Notes: generated from the sequence alone by a model not told the origin. 64,000 bases of DNA from Geodermatophilus pulveris (GCF_900188375.1 NZ_FZOO01000006.1:62001-126000); one strand, 5' to 3'; positions 1 to 9,965 are shown, numbered from the stretch's first letter. Made by a program: numbers and translations.

Positions 1-1
1 G

Positions 2-517
<516 letters not shown>

Positions 518-583
518 CCACCGCTGTGGGATCCGGCGTGGGGCCCGGAGGGCTCCCGCCGGACGGCCACGAAGGGCCTCGCG

Positions 584-2392
584 TCAGGGCCGGACGTGGC
601 GTAGCGCGAAGTCCAGGGCGACCTCGACCTGGCGGATGGTCTCCTCGACGACCAGCGAGCCGTGGCCGGCGTCGAAGCGGTACACCTCGTGCGGCTTGTC
701 CAGCTCGGTCAGCCGGGCGAGGTAGTTGTCGATCTGCCGGATCGGGCAGCGCGGGTCGTTCGCGCCGGCCACCACGAGCACCGGGGCGACCACGGACTGC
801 ACGTGGGTGATCGGCGAGGAGCGCACGTACACGTCGCGCACCTGCTCCGGTGAGCCGCCGAACAGCGCCCGGTCGTAGGCGCGCAGGCCCTCCATCTCGT
901 CCTCGTAGGCGGCCAGGTAGTCCGCCACGGGGACCTCGGCGATGCCGGCGGCCCACCGTTCGGGCTGCGTGCCCAGGCCCAGCAGGGTGAGGAAGCCGCC
1001 CCAGGACCCGCCGGAGATCAGCGCCCGCGCCGGGTCGAGGAAGCCCTCCGCCACCAGCGCGTCGTAGACGGCGGCGACGTCCTCGAGCTCGGTGAGCCCG
1101 GGCCGGCCGGTCAGCGCGTCCCGCCACGCGGACCCGTAGCCGGTCGAGCCTCGGTAGTTGACGTGCACGACCGCGTACCCGGCGTCCACGTAGGCCGCCC
1201 GGCGGGCGCGGTAGGAGTCGTCGTCGGCGGCCTCCGGCCCGCCGTGCACGAGGAACGCGGTCGCGTACGGGGCGGGGCCGGCCGGGCGCACCACCAGGGC
1301 GTGCACGTCGCCGCCCGGGCCGGGCACCCAGCGGTCCTCGACCGGGTACGCCGGCGGCGGCGCCTCGCCGGGTGCGGCGAGCACGACCGGCCCGTCGGCC
1401 CGCCGGACCACCGGCGGCAGCTCGGCGTTCGACCAGGCCAGCTCCACGGTGCCGTCGGGCCGGGCGGTGGCCCCGCGGACGACGCCGCGCGGGGTGTCCA
1501 GCTGCTCCAGCGCGCCGGTGGCCAGGTCGTAGCGGTACAGCTCGCTGCGGGCGGCGTGGTCGTGGCCGACCAGCAGCGCCGAGCCGTCGGGGTACCAGCC
1601 GGCGGTCACGTCCCCGGGCAGGTCGAGCACGACCTCGGTCTCGGTGTCGGCGTCGACGTCCCAGACCAGCAGCTCCTCGCGGCCGCGGCGCTCGTGGCCG
1701 ACCAGCAGCCGCCGGTCACCGGGCAGCGGGGCGAACGCCAGCGCGTGCAGCCCCAGTCCCTCGCCGTCCCACTTCTCCGCGACGACGTCGGGCGCGTCCT
1801 CGGTGGTGGTGGCGGTGCGCAGCACCCGCAGCGCCGGGTAGCGCGGGTCGCCGTGCTCGGAGTGCGAGACGACCAGCAGGTCCTCGTCGTGGGTGAGCGC
1901 GTCGACCGACGCCGGGTCCGCGTGCCGGTAGACCACCCGTGGCGTGCCGCCGGCCGGGGCCAGCCACAGCTCCGAGCCGTCGTCGGTGGACCGGCCGACC
2001 GCCACCACCGCCGACCCGACCTCCAGGCCGGCCGGGTAGGCCGGACCGACCTCGGGGACGGCGACGCGGTGCGCCCCGCCGGCGAACGGCTGGGTCATCC
2101 AGACGCCGAACTCGTCGCCGTCGGTGTCGGCGAACCACCAGATCGTCTCGCCGTCCGGGCTGAGCGTGCCGATCAGCGTGCCGTTGGGCCGGTCGGTGGC
2201 CTGCCGGTGGACGTCGGTGCTGCGGTCCCACGCGTACTGCTCGACGACGCCGCTGACGTCGGAGGAGTACAGGCTGCGGTGCGGCGCCTCCAGCGCCCAG
2301 TCGGGCAGGCTGACCCGGGGGGCGCGGAAGCGGGCCTGCCAGCGGGCGGTGACCTCGGGAGGGAGGGCGGGGACGGGGTGCTCGGGAGTCAC
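584..2392 (-). CDS. S9 family peptidase (prolyl oligopeptidase / acylaminoacyl peptidase type)
   Basis: A 602-residue protein with an N-terminal beta-propeller (about 1-350) and a C-terminal alpha/beta-hydrolase domain. The catalytic triad is visible: Ser463 in GGSWGG, Asp546 in AGANDPRCP and His577 in DAGHGS. Such enzymes cleave short peptides, often after proline or N-acylated residues, in the cytoplasm. The start is GTG at 2392, because GGGGAGGA lies about 7 nt upstream. The frame stays open upstream through the tRNA gene, but that extension has no peptidase homology. Substrate preference cannot be read from the sequence. Confidence 0.9.
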   Translation of the reverse strand: MTPEHPVPALPPEVTARWQARFRAPRVSLPDWALEAPHRSLYSSDVSGVVEQYAWDRSTDVHRQATDRPNGTLIGTLSPDGETIWWFADTDGDEFGVWMTQPFAGGAHRVAVPEVGPAYPAGLEVGSAVVAVGRSTDDGSELWLAPAGGTPRVVYRHADPASVDALTHDEDLLVVSHSEHGDPRYPALRVLRTATTTEDAPDVVAEKWDGEGLGLHALAFAPLPGDRRLLVGHERRGREELLVWDVDADTETEVVLDLPGDVTAGWYPDGSALLVGHDHAARSELYRYDLATGALEQLDTPRGVVRGATARPDGTVELAWSNAELPPVVRRADGPVVLAAPGEAPPPAYPVEDRWVPGPGGDVHALVVRPAGPAPYATAFLVHGGPEAADDDSYRARRAAYVDAGYAVVHVNYRGSTGYGSAWRDALTGRPGLTELEDVAAVYDALVAEGFLDPARALISGGSWGGFLTLLGLGTQPERWAAGIAEVPVADYLAAYEDEMEGLRAYDRALFGGSPEQVRDVYVRSSPITHVQSVVAPVLVVAGANDPRCPIRQIDNYLARLTELDKPHEVYRFDAGHGSLVVEETIRQVEVALDFALRHVRP

Positions 2393-2444
2393 CGGCTCAT
2401 CCTCCCCGGGCGCCTGAGCAGCCGGCGGAGGGCCTCGGAACGCA

Positions 2445-2472
2445 CCAGGGGCCGCCTCGCGGCGGCCCCTGG
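2445..2472 (-). terminator. Hairpin terminator after tRNA-Pro
   Basis: An 11-bp stem (CCAGGGGCCGC / GCGGCCCCTGG) with a short loop lies 7 nt beyond the 3' end of the tRNA on the same strand. There is no U-tract, as is usual for actinobacterial terminators. Confidence 0.75.
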
Positions 2473-2477
2473 ACAGC

Positions 2478-2552
<75 letters not shown>

Positions 2553-2583
2553 AGGTACGCGTCGAGTCTAGCCGACGCCCGGT

Positions 2584-3510
2584 TCACCCCCGACGGGCGG
2601 TGAGGGTGAGCAGCGTCGCCTCCGGCGGGCAGGCGAACCGGGCCGGCGCGTACGGGCTGGTGCCCAGCCCGGCCGACACGTGCAGCCAGGTGCCGTTCGG
2701 CCGGCCCGCCGAGGGCTCCGCCCAGCGGTGCAGCCAGCGCGCCCGGGCGCGGTCGATGCCGCAGTTGGTGACCAGCGCCCCGTAGAAGGGCACCCGCAGC
2801 TGCCCGCCGTGGGTGTGCCCGCACAGCAGCAGGTCGTGGCCGTCGGCGGCGAACCGGTCGAGCACCCGCGGCTCGGGGGAGTGCGCCAGCCCGACGCGCA
2901 GGTCCGCGGCCGGGTCCGCGGGCCCGGCGACGGCGTCGTAGCGGTCGCGGTGCAGGTGGGAGTCGTCGACGCCGGCGAACGCAATCCGCCGCCCGCCGAC
3001 GACGAGCTCGCCGCGGGCGTTGGTGAGGTCCAGCCAGCCGCGGGCGGTGAGCCCGTCGCGCAGCTCCCGCCAGGGCAGCTCGTCGCCGTGCACCCGCACG
3101 TGGCCGGGCCGGAAGTACTTGAGCGGGTTCTTCGGCCGGGGCGCGTAGTAGTCGTTGCTGGCCAGCACGAAGACCCCGGGCAGGTCCAGCAGCGGCCCCA
3201 GGGCGCGCAGCGTCCCGGGTACGGCGTCGTGGCCGGCCAGGTTGTCGCCGGTGTCGACCACCAGGTCCGGCTCCAGGGCGGCCAGCGAGGCCACCCACTC
3301 CTGCTTGGACCGCTGCCCGGCGGTCATGTGCAGGTCGGACAGGTGCAGCACCCGCAGCGGTGCGGAGCCCGGCGCGAGCACCGGGACGTCGAACCGGCGC
3401 AGGGTCCATCGGGTGCGCTCGTAGAGGGAGGCGTAGGCAACTCCGGCGATGGCGATCCCCGCGGTCGCAGACCCGAGGACGGCGGCCGGGAGGACGGTGG
3501 TCGCGCGCAC
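2584..3510 (-). CDS. Calcineurin-like metallophosphoesterase
   Basis: 308 residues. An N-terminal hydrophobic helix (about 5-27) suggests membrane anchoring. The metal-binding motifs follow in order: HLSDLH at 57-61, DTGDN at 86-90, SND near 120 in place of the usual GNH, and CGHTH at 230-234. Family members hydrolyse phosphoesters, and the natural substrate is unknown. It is the positional counterpart of Rv3683 in M. tuberculosis. It is divergent from the yqeY-like gene with only 54 bp between starts. A TACCCT hexamer (3519-3524, minus) lies 8 nt before the GTG, so the mRNA is probably leaderless. Confidence 0.88.
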   Translation of the reverse strand: MRATTVLPAAVLGSATAGIAIAGVAYASLYERTRWTLRRFDVPVLAPGSAPLRVLHLSDLHMTAGQRSKQEWVASLAALEPDLVVDTGDNLAGHDAVPGTLRALGPLLDLPGVFVLASNDYYAPRPKNPLKYFRPGHVRVHGDELPWRELRDGLTARGWLDLTNARGELVVGGRRIAFAGVDDSHLHRDRYDAVAGPADPAADLRVGLAHSPEPRVLDRFAADGHDLLLCGHTHGGQLRVPFYGALVTNCGIDRARARWLHRWAEPSAGRPNGTWLHVSAGLGTSPYAPARFACPPEATLLTLTARRG

Positions 3511-3564
3511 GGCAGCCCAGGGTACGCAGGGGACCGCCGCGGCCGCCGTGCCAGGCTGGCACCC

Positions 3565-4017
3565 GTGTCCGAGCTCAAGGAACGGCTGCGCGCCGACCTG
3601 ACCACCGCGATGAAGTCCCGCGACGAGCTGCGCACCGCCACGCTGCGCATGGTGCTGGCGGCGGTCAGCGCCGAGGAGGTGGCCGGCAAGGAGGCCCGCG
3701 AGCTGGCCGACGACGAGGTGCAGGCGGTGCTGCGCCGGGAGGCGAAGAAGCGCCGGGAGGCCGCGGAGGCGTTCGCCTCGGCCGGCCGCGCCGAGCAGGC
3801 CGCCCGGGAGCGCGCCGAGGGCGACGTGGTCGCCGCCTACCTGCCCGCCCAGCTCGAGGACGCCGACCTCGCCGCGCTGGTCGCCGACGTGGTCACCCGC
3901 ACCGGCGCCGGCGGGATGCGGGACATGGGCCGGGTCATGGGCGCGGTGCAGCAGGAGGTCGCCGGCCGCGCCGACGGCGGCCGGGTGGCCGCGGAGGTCC
4001 GCCGCCAGCTCGGCTGA
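3565..4017 (+). CDS. GatB/YqeY domain protein
   Basis: 150 residues, all helical, with the family pattern of an N-terminal LKERLRADLTTAMKSRD helix and a C-terminal GGMRDMGRVMGAVQ segment. YqeY shares the tail domain of the GatB amidotransferase subunit and is thought to bind tRNA. No catalytic residues are visible. The start is GTG at 3565, because the sequence before it shows no homology. A degenerate -10 (CAGGCT) lies 7 nt upstream. Confidence 0.9.
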   Translation: MSELKERLRADLTTAMKSRDELRTATLRMVLAAVSAEEVAGKEARELADDEVQAVLRREAKKRREAAEAFASAGRAEQAARERAEGDVVAAYLPAQLEDADLAALVADVVTRTGAGGMRDMGRVMGAVQQEVAGRADGGRVAAEVRRQLG

Positions 4018-4032
4018 AGGCGACCCGCACGA

Positions 4033-6135
4033 TCAGCCGCCGGGGCGGCCCCCTCCGGGGCGCCCGGCCGGACGGCCCGGCCGCTGGTCACCGGCGTCGC
4101 CCCCGGAGGCCTGCGCGGCCGGCGCGGTCGGCGCGGGAGCCCGCGGGACCGGCGGCGGCTCGGTGAAGGGCACCGCCGGCTGGCCGGCGAGGACGGGGGC
4201 CATGGCGTGGTAGAAGATCGTCGCCGGCATGCCGCCGCCGAAGCCCCGGACCTGCTCGCGCTCCTTGGGGTTGTAGACCATGACGCTGGCCGCGTACTCC
4301 GGGGTGTACCCGATGAAGGCGACCGAGAGGTTGTCCTGGCTGGTACCGGTCTTCCCGGCGATCCGGTGCCCGGGGATGGCCGCGTTGCGTCCGGTGCCGT
4401 AGGGGGACTCGGTGTCCCCGACCAGCACCTGGTTGAGCGTGGTGGCGATCGCCGGGGGGACCGCGCCGGGCGTGCACCGGTCGCCGGTGACGACCGGCCG
4501 GCCGTCGCGGGTCAGGGGCTGGCCGGACCGGTCGAGCACGGCGGTCACCGGGGTGGGGTCGCACCGGGTGCCGTCGGCGGCCAGCGTGGAGTAGGCGCTG
4601 GCCAGGTACAGCGGGCTGGTCGCCTCCGGGCCGAAGGTGAACGACCCCCGGTTCTCGGCGATGATCTGGTCGGCCGGCGTCGCGCTGAACCGCATGCCCA
4701 TCCGCTCGGCCATGCGCACCGGGCCCTCGACGCTGCCGAGCTGGTCCTCCAGCGCGAGGAAGTAGGTGTTCGACGAGCGGATCAGCGCGTCGGTCATCGA
4801 CAGCGTCCGCGGGTAGCCGTTGCCGACGTTCTCCACGTCGTAGGGGCGGCCGCCGTCCTTGTACACGCGCGAGACGTACGGCTCGCCGGCCGTGATGACG
4901 TGGGAGATCGGGAAGCCCCGCTCGAGCGCCGCGGCGGCGGTGAACACCTTGTAGGTGGAGCCGGCGCCCTGCCCGGCGACGACGTTGAGGTTCACCGATT
5001 CACACTCCGGGCCGTCGCAGCCGAAGCGGCGGTTGACGGCCATCGCCAGCACGTGGCCGGTGCCCGGCTCGACGGCGGTGAACGTGCCGGCCAGCGAGTC
5101 GCCCATCTCCAGCTCGCGCAGCACCGCCTGGTCGGCCGAGCGCTGCAGGTCCGGCCGCAGCGTCGTCTGGATCGTCAGGCCGCCGGTCTCGATCTCCTCC
5201 TGGGTCAGCCCCAGCGTGCCGGTGAGGTGGTCGGCGACGAAGGCGCAGAAGAAGCCGCCCATGGTGGCGTCGATGCAGCCGTTGGGCGCACCGGCACCGG
5301 GGGCGACCTGCACCGGCAGCGCGGCGGTCTCGGCGAACTCGGCCTGGGTGATCATGCCCAGGTCCAGCATCCGCTGCAGCACCTGGTTGCGCCGGTTCTG
5401 CCCGTTCTCCGGGTTGGTGATCGGGTCGTCGACCGAGGGGCTCTGCACCAGGCCGGCGAGCATGGCCGCCTGCGGCAGGGTCAGCTCGGCGGCGTCCGCG
5501 CTGAAGTAGCGCTGCGCGGCGGCCTGCACGCCGTAGGAGCCCTGGCCGAAGTACACGAGGTTGAGGTAGCGGGTGAGGATCTCGTCCTTGGAGTACTGCT
5601 CCTCCAGGGCGAGGGCGAGGCGCGCCTCGCGCAGCTTGCGGCCCACGCTCTCCTCGGTGGCGGCCAGCCGCTCCTCGGCGGTGTCCGCGGTCTGCGCGAG
5701 GGTCTGCTTGACCAGCTGCTGCGTGAGCGTCGAGCCGCCCTCCTGCACCGAGCCGGCCGCCAGGTTGGTGGCCAGCGCCCGCGCCGTGCCCTGCACGTCC
5801 AGGCCGTTGTGCTCACCGAAGCGGGAGTCCTCGATGGCCACCAGCGCGTCCTTCATGACCGGCGCGATCCGGTCCGAGGGCACCGGCGTGCGGTCGTTCC
5901 GGTAGAACATCGTGATCAGCGAGCCGTCGGCCGCGAGCACCCGGGTGTTGCCCGCCGGTGCCTCGTCGGTGAGCTCCACCGGCAGGGCGTCCAGCAGGGA
6001 CGCGGAGTTGCGGGCGGCCACGCCGGTGCCCCCCACGAAGGGCAGCAGCATGCCGGCGACCAGCGCTCCGGCGAGGAGGATGGTGGCGGCGAGCTGGGCG
6101 AGGACCCGGGCGCGGGGAGGGGCGGCGGGAGACAT
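4033..6135 (-). CDS. Class A penicillin-binding protein (bifunctional transglycosylase/transpeptidase)
   Basis: 700 residues. A transmembrane anchor lies at about 12-36. The glycosyltransferase-51 domain follows, with its catalytic Glu102 in EDSRF and GGSTLTQQLVKQ at 133-144. The transpeptidase domain carries STYK (Ser393, Lys396), SSN at 454-456 and KTG at 595-597. It polymerises and cross-links peptidoglycan outside the membrane. The place matches ponA2 (Rv3682), but the C-terminus is a Pro/Gly/Arg-rich tail with no PASTA domain. The start is ATG at 6135. The next gene upstream is arsA-like; the whiB4 found between them in mycobacteria is missing. Confidence 0.95.
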   Translation of the reverse strand: MSPAAPPRARVLAQLAATILLAGALVAGMLLPFVGGTGVAARNSASLLDALPVELTDEAPAGNTRVLAADGSLITMFYRNDRTPVPSDRIAPVMKDALVAIEDSRFGEHNGLDVQGTARALATNLAAGSVQEGGSTLTQQLVKQTLAQTADTAEERLAATEESVGRKLREARLALALEEQYSKDEILTRYLNLVYFGQGSYGVQAAAQRYFSADAAELTLPQAAMLAGLVQSPSVDDPITNPENGQNRRNQVLQRMLDLGMITQAEFAETAALPVQVAPGAGAPNGCIDATMGGFFCAFVADHLTGTLGLTQEEIETGGLTIQTTLRPDLQRSADQAVLRELEMGDSLAGTFTAVEPGTGHVLAMAVNRRFGCDGPECESVNLNVVAGQGAGSTYKVFTAAAALERGFPISHVITAGEPYVSRVYKDGGRPYDVENVGNGYPRTLSMTDALIRSSNTYFLALEDQLGSVEGPVRMAERMGMRFSATPADQIIAENRGSFTFGPEATSPLYLASAYSTLAADGTRCDPTPVTAVLDRSGQPLTRDGRPVVTGDRCTPGAVPPAIATTLNQVLVGDTESPYGTGRNAAIPGHRIAGKTGTSQDNLSVAFIGYTPEYAASVMVYNPKEREQVRGFGGGMPATIFYHAMAPVLAGQPAVPFTEPPPVPRAPAPTAPAAQASGGDAGDQRPGRPAGRPGGGRPGG

Positions 6136-6176
6136 CGCAGGCCAATGTACGTGCCGGCTCGCGCGCGGCCTCGCGG

Positions 6177-7409
6177 TCAGCGACGGCGCGCGGGGAGGAT
6201 GCGCCGGCGCGGCACCCCAGTTGGCGTGTCGCCGTCCGGGCCGATCAGGGCGTCGGCCATGACGCGCAGCCCGTCGAGGTCGTGCACGTCGCCGGCGGTC
6301 GCCGGCACGGTGCGGACGGCGACCTCCGGGTGGGCGCTGGTGAACCGGTCGGCCAGGTGCTGCTCGCGGGTGGCCAGCGCCATCCGCTCGGCGTGCACCC
6401 GCAGCGCCCCGGCCGCGAGCTCCGCACCCTCGCCCCCGGCCTCCAGCACCTCCTCGGCCGCGCCGTCGGCCCGGGTCGCCGACAGCGCCGTCGTCGTCGG
6501 CGGGTGGGTGCGGTTGAGCACCAGCCCGGCCAGCGGCATCCGCTCGGTGGACAGCCGGTCGACGAAGTAGGAGGCCTCCCGCAGCGCGTCGGGCTCGGGG
6601 GTGGCGACCACGACGAACCAGGTGCCCGGCCGGCGCAGCAGCTCGTAGGTGGCGGTCGCCCGCTCGCGGAAGCCGCCGAACATGGTGTCCAGCGCGGAGA
6701 CGAAGGCGGAGATGTCCCGCAGCAGCTGCCCGCCGAGGATCTTGGAGATGATCCGGCTGAAGAACAGGAAGCCGGCGCTGGCGATCCGGAACCCGGTCCG
6801 GCTCGGGGCGGTGAGCAGCCGGATCATCGTGCCGTCGAGGAAGCGGCTCATCCGGTTCGGGGCGTCGAGGAAGTCCAGCGCCGACCGCGACGGCGGCGTG
6901 TCGACGATGACGAGGTCCCACCGGTCGCCGGCCCGCAGCTGACCGAGCTTCTCCATCGCCATGTACTCCTGCGTGCCCGCGAAGGAGGACGACAGGGTCT
7001 GGTAGAAGGGGTTGTCCAGGATCTGCTGGGCCCGCTCGGGGGTGGAGTGCGCCACGACGATGTCGTCGAAGGTGCGCTTCATGTCCAGCATCATCGCGTG
7101 CAGCTCGCCGGGGGCCCCGGGGACGTCGATCCGCCGGGGCTCGTTGTCCAGCTCCACCAGGCCGAGGGACTGCGCCAGCCGGCGCGCCGGGTCGATGGTG
7201 AGGACGACCACGGTGCGCCCGGCCTGCGCCGCGGCCAGCCCGAGGGCCGCCGACGTCGTCGTCTTGCCCACGCCCCCGGCGCCGCAGCAGACCACGATCC
7301 GGGTGCCGGGGTCGGTGACCAGCTCGGCCAGCTCGAAGGGCAGCGCCTCCGGCGCGGGGGGTGCCGGCGGGCGGGGCTGCCGGCGGGTGCGCGCGGTCGT
7401 CCGGGTCAC
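6177..7409 (-). CDS. ArsA/Get3-like anion-transporting ATPase
   Basis: 410 residues. The deviant Walker A motif GAGGVGKTT is at 43-51, switch-like DTPPSRSALDFLDAP is in the middle, and LTIDPA marks the A' region. These are soluble ATPases of the SIMIBI class. In this gene pair (Rv3679-Rv3680 in M. tuberculosis) the two products are believed to act together. The usual arsenite-binding cysteines are not obvious, so an arsenical role is not supported. The GTG start overlaps the stop of the upstream paralogue by 4 nt (GTGA), which implies translational coupling. Confidence 0.88.
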   Translation of the reverse strand: MTRTTARTRRQPRPPAPPAPEALPFELAELVTDPGTRIVVCCGAGGVGKTTTSAALGLAAAQAGRTVVVLTIDPARRLAQSLGLVELDNEPRRIDVPGAPGELHAMMLDMKRTFDDIVVAHSTPERAQQILDNPFYQTLSSSFAGTQEYMAMEKLGQLRAGDRWDLVIVDTPPSRSALDFLDAPNRMSRFLDGTMIRLLTAPSRTGFRIASAGFLFFSRIISKILGGQLLRDISAFVSALDTMFGGFRERATATYELLRRPGTWFVVVATPEPDALREASYFVDRLSTERMPLAGLVLNRTHPPTTTALSATRADGAAEEVLEAGGEGAELAAGALRVHAERMALATREQHLADRFTSAHPEVAVRTVPATAGDVHDLDGLRVMADALIGPDGDTPTGVPRRRILPARRR

Positions 7410-8428
7410 GCCGCCACCCCCGCGCGCAGGTGCTCCTCGAGCCGGCCGGCGAGCTCGAACAGCGCCCCGAGGTCGATCGGGCCGGGCAGCAGGGGCAGCT
7501 CCAGCGTCGGGCGGCCCAGCGCCTCCACCTCGTCGCGCAGCTCGTCCTGGGCGGCCCAGCGGCGGGCGTGCTCGGTGGCCGCGGCGGCCAGCGCGTCGGC
7601 CAGCCCGGGCACGTCCTGCAGTCCGGCGGCGGCCAGGGCCGCGGCGAGGTCGGCGCCGGCCAGGCCGTCCTCGGCGGCGCGGACGAGCTCCGGTTCGGGC
7701 AGCGCCGGCTCGGTGGCCATGTTCACCACGACCGACCCCAGCGGCAGCCCGACCGAGGTGAGCTCGGCGATCGCGTCGGCGGTCTCCTGCACGGGCATGT
7801 CCTCCAGCAGCGTGACCAGGTGGACCGCCGTCTGCGGCGACCGGAGCACGGCCATGACGCCGTCGCTCTGCGTCTTGATCGGCCCGGAGCGGGTCAGGCC
7901 GGCCATCTCGCCGGTGACGTTGAGGAAGCGGGTGATCCGGCCGGTGGGCGGGGCGTCGACGACGACGGCGTCATGCACCGGGCGGCCGTCGGGGCGGCGA
8001 CGGGTGACCGCCTCCTTGACCTTGCCGGTGAGCAGCACGTCGCGCAGGCCCGGGGCGATCGTCGTGGCGAAGTCGACCGCGCCCACCCGGCGCAGCGCCC
8101 GGCCGGCGCGGCGCAGGTTGTAGAACATCTCCAGGTACTCGAGGAGGGCCTCCTCGACGTCGATGGCCAGCGCCTTGACCTCGCCGCCGCCGCGGGTGAC
8201 GGCGACCCGCCGCTCCTCGTAGGGCAGCGGCGGGGTGTCGAACAGCTGCGCGATGCCCTGGCGGCCCTCGGTCTCCACCAGCAGCACCTGCCGGCCGTCG
8301 GCGGCCAGGGCGAGGGCGAGGGCCGCGGCGACCGTGGTCTTGCCGGTCCCGCCCTTCCCGGTGACGACGTGACAGCGCACGGGGGAGGGGGCGGGGTCCA
8401 CGGGCACGAGCCTAGGAGTCGCCCGCAC
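7406..8428 (-). CDS. ArsA/Get3-like ATPase, upstream paralogue
   Basis: 340 residues from GTG at 8428, chosen because GAGGGG lies 6 nt upstream; GTG at 8407 or 8401 are alternatives. Walker A is GKGGTGKTT at 24-32, and VVDAPPTGRITRFLNV is the switch region. It forms an operon with the downstream ArsA-like gene and is divergent from the DUF4177 gene. The pair is a standard actinobacterial module linked in M. tuberculosis to ponA2 and whiB4 neighbours. The client protein or ion is unknown. Confidence 0.87.
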   Translation of the reverse strand: MRATPRLVPVDPAPSPVRCHVVTGKGGTGKTTVAAALALALAADGRQVLLVETEGRQGIAQLFDTPPLPYEERRVAVTRGGGEVKALAIDVEEALLEYLEMFYNLRRAGRALRRVGAVDFATTIAPGLRDVLLTGKVKEAVTRRRPDGRPVHDAVVVDAPPTGRITRFLNVTGEMAGLTRSGPIKTQSDGVMAVLRSPQTAVHLVTLLEDMPVQETADAIAELTSVGLPLGSVVVNMATEPALPEPELVRAAEDGLAGADLAAALAAAGLQDVPGLADALAAAATEHARRWAAQDELRDEVEALGRPTLELPLLPGPIDLGALFELAGRLEEHLRAGVAA

Positions 8429-8495
8429 ATCGCACCCCTCGCGGGCCCGGGACGGGCCCGGGCCGGAGCCGGGGGGCTGCGCTAGCGTCGCGCCC

Positions 8496-8669
8496 ATGAG
8501 CGAACCGGCCCGCGTGCGGTGGGAGTACGCCACCATCCCGCTGCTGATCCACAACACCAAGGCGATCCTGGACTCCTGGGGCGTCGACGGGTGGGAGCTG
8601 GTCACCGTGCTGCCGGGGCCCGGTGGCGCCGACCAGCCCGTGGCCTACCTCAAGCGCCCGGCCGGCTGA
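8496..8669 (+). CDS. DUF4177-type small protein
   Basis: 57 residues with the conserved core WEYATIPLL...WGVDGWELVTVLP that marks the DUF4177/Rv3678A-like family. It has no predicted membrane segment or catalytic motif. It begins a tight operon with ridA and a NUDIX gene; the gap to ridA is 5 nt. TAGCGT at 8483-8488 is 7 nt before the ATG, which fits a leaderless transcript. Function unknown. Confidence 0.85.
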   Translation: MSEPARVRWEYATIPLLIHNTKAILDSWGVDGWELVTVLPGPGGADQPVAYLKRPAG

Positions 8670-8674
8670 GCGAC

Positions 8675-9148
8675 GTGAGCGGCCCGCAGGCCCAGAGCTG
8701 GCACGCCCGGCTGGCCGAGCTCGGCATCCGGCTGCCGCCGGTCGCGACGCCCGTCGCCGCCTACGTGCCGGCGGTGCGCAGCGGCCAGCTGGTGCACACC
8801 TCCGGCCAGCTGCCCTTCGTCGACGGTGGGCTGCGCCGCACCGGCAAGGTCGGCGGCTCGGTGGACGCCGAGGACGCCGCGCACGACGCCAAGCTGTGCG
8901 CCCTCAACGCCCTGGCCGCGATCGACGACCTGGTGGGCCTGGACCAGGTGGCCCGCGTCGTGCGCGTGGTCGGCTACGTCGCCAGCGCGGAGGGCTTCAC
9001 CGGCCAGCCGCGGGTGGTCAACGGCGCCAGCGAGCTGCTCGGGCGGATCTTCGGCGAGGCCGGCCGGCACGCGCGCAGCGCCGTCGGCGTGGCCGAGCTC
9101 CCGCTGGGCGCCCCCGTCGAGGTCGAGCTGACGGTCGAGCTGAGGTGA
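8675..9148 (+). CDS. RidA family protein (Rid/YjgF/UK114)
   Basis: 157 residues with the two family blocks RSGQLVHTSGQLPFVDG and LLGRIFGEAGRHARSAVGVAELPLGAPVEVEL. RidA proteins trim reactive 2-aminoacrylate and related enamines; the arginine expected near the C-terminal third is present in GEAGRHARSAVG. The start is GTG at 8675. It overlaps the next gene by 4 nt (GTGA). It is the counterpart of Rv3678c. Confidence 0.9.
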   Translation: MSGPQAQSWHARLAELGIRLPPVATPVAAYVPAVRSGQLVHTSGQLPFVDGGLRRTGKVGGSVDAEDAAHDAKLCALNALAAIDDLVGLDQVARVVRVVGYVASAEGFTGQPRVVNGASELLGRIFGEAGRHARSAVGVAELPLGAPVEVELTVELR

Positions 9149-9942
9149 GCCCCGCGGAGCCGAAGCAGGCGGCGACCGTGGTGCTGCTGCGCGACGGCAC
9201 GCCCGGCCTGGAGGTCTACCTGCTCCGGCGCACCCGCGGCATGCCCTTCGCCGGCGGGATGACCGCCTACCCCGGCGGCGGGGTCGACCCGCGTGACGGC
9301 GACGTCCAGACGGCGTGGGCCGGCCCCCCGCCCGCCGAGTGGGCGCACGCCTTCGGCTGCGACGAGCGGACGGCCCGCGAGCTGGTCTGCGCCGCGGTCC
9401 GCGAGACGTTCGAGGAGGCCGGGGTGCTGCTCGCCGGCGCGGCCGACGGCGGGGACGTCGTGCCGGACGTGTCCGGCGACGAGTGGGAGGCCCAGCGGCA
9501 GGCCCTGCTCGCCCGCGAGCTGTCCCTCGCCGAGCTGCTGGCCGGCCGCCGCCTGGCCCTGCGGTCGGACCTGCTGCGACCCTTCGCGCACTGGATCACC
9601 CCGCCGGCCGAGCCGCGGCGCTACGACACCAAGTTCTTCGCCGCCGCGCTGCCGGTCGGCCAGGAGGCCCGGCACGTCACCGGCGAGGCCGACGAGGTGA
9701 GCTGGCTGACGCCGGCCGCCGCGCTGGCCGAGATGTCGTCCGGCCTGCGCCCCATGCTGCCGCCGACGATCCACACCCTCGGGCAGCTGGAGCCCTTCGC
9801 CGACGTGGCCGCCGCGCTGGCCGGGTCGCCGCCGGAGCCGCTGCACCCGATCTGCCCGTCATTCGCCGACGAGCCCGACGGCCGCTGGGCCGTGCTGCCC
9901 GACGGCACCCGCATCCGGATGGTCGTGCCGCTCCCGTCCTGA
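9145..9942 (+). CDS. NUDIX hydrolase (NUDT7/NUDT19-like)
   Basis: 265 residues. The N-terminal beta strand and GGMTAYPGGGVDP lead to a split Nudix box ending in AAVRETFEEAGVLL, with an insert between the glycine and the glutamate cluster as in CoA- or acyl-CoA-diphosphatases of the NUDT19 type. The substrate is therefore probably a nucleoside diphosphate linked to a larger group, but this is inference. In M. tuberculosis a metallo-beta-lactamase-fold gene (Rv3677c) sits between ridA and crp; here a NUDIX gene fills that place. Confidence 0.88.
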   Translation: MSPAEPKQAATVVLLRDGTPGLEVYLLRRTRGMPFAGGMTAYPGGGVDPRDGDVQTAWAGPPPAEWAHAFGCDERTARELVCAAVRETFEEAGVLLAGAADGGDVVPDVSGDEWEAQRQALLARELSLAELLAGRRLALRSDLLRPFAHWITPPAEPRRYDTKFFAAALPVGQEARHVTGEADEVSWLTPAAALAEMSSGLRPMLPPTIHTLGQLEPFADVAAALAGSPPEPLHPICPSFADEPDGRWAVLPDGTRIRMVVPLPS

Positions 9943-9965
9943 GTCCCGGGAGCTGGGGAGAGGCG

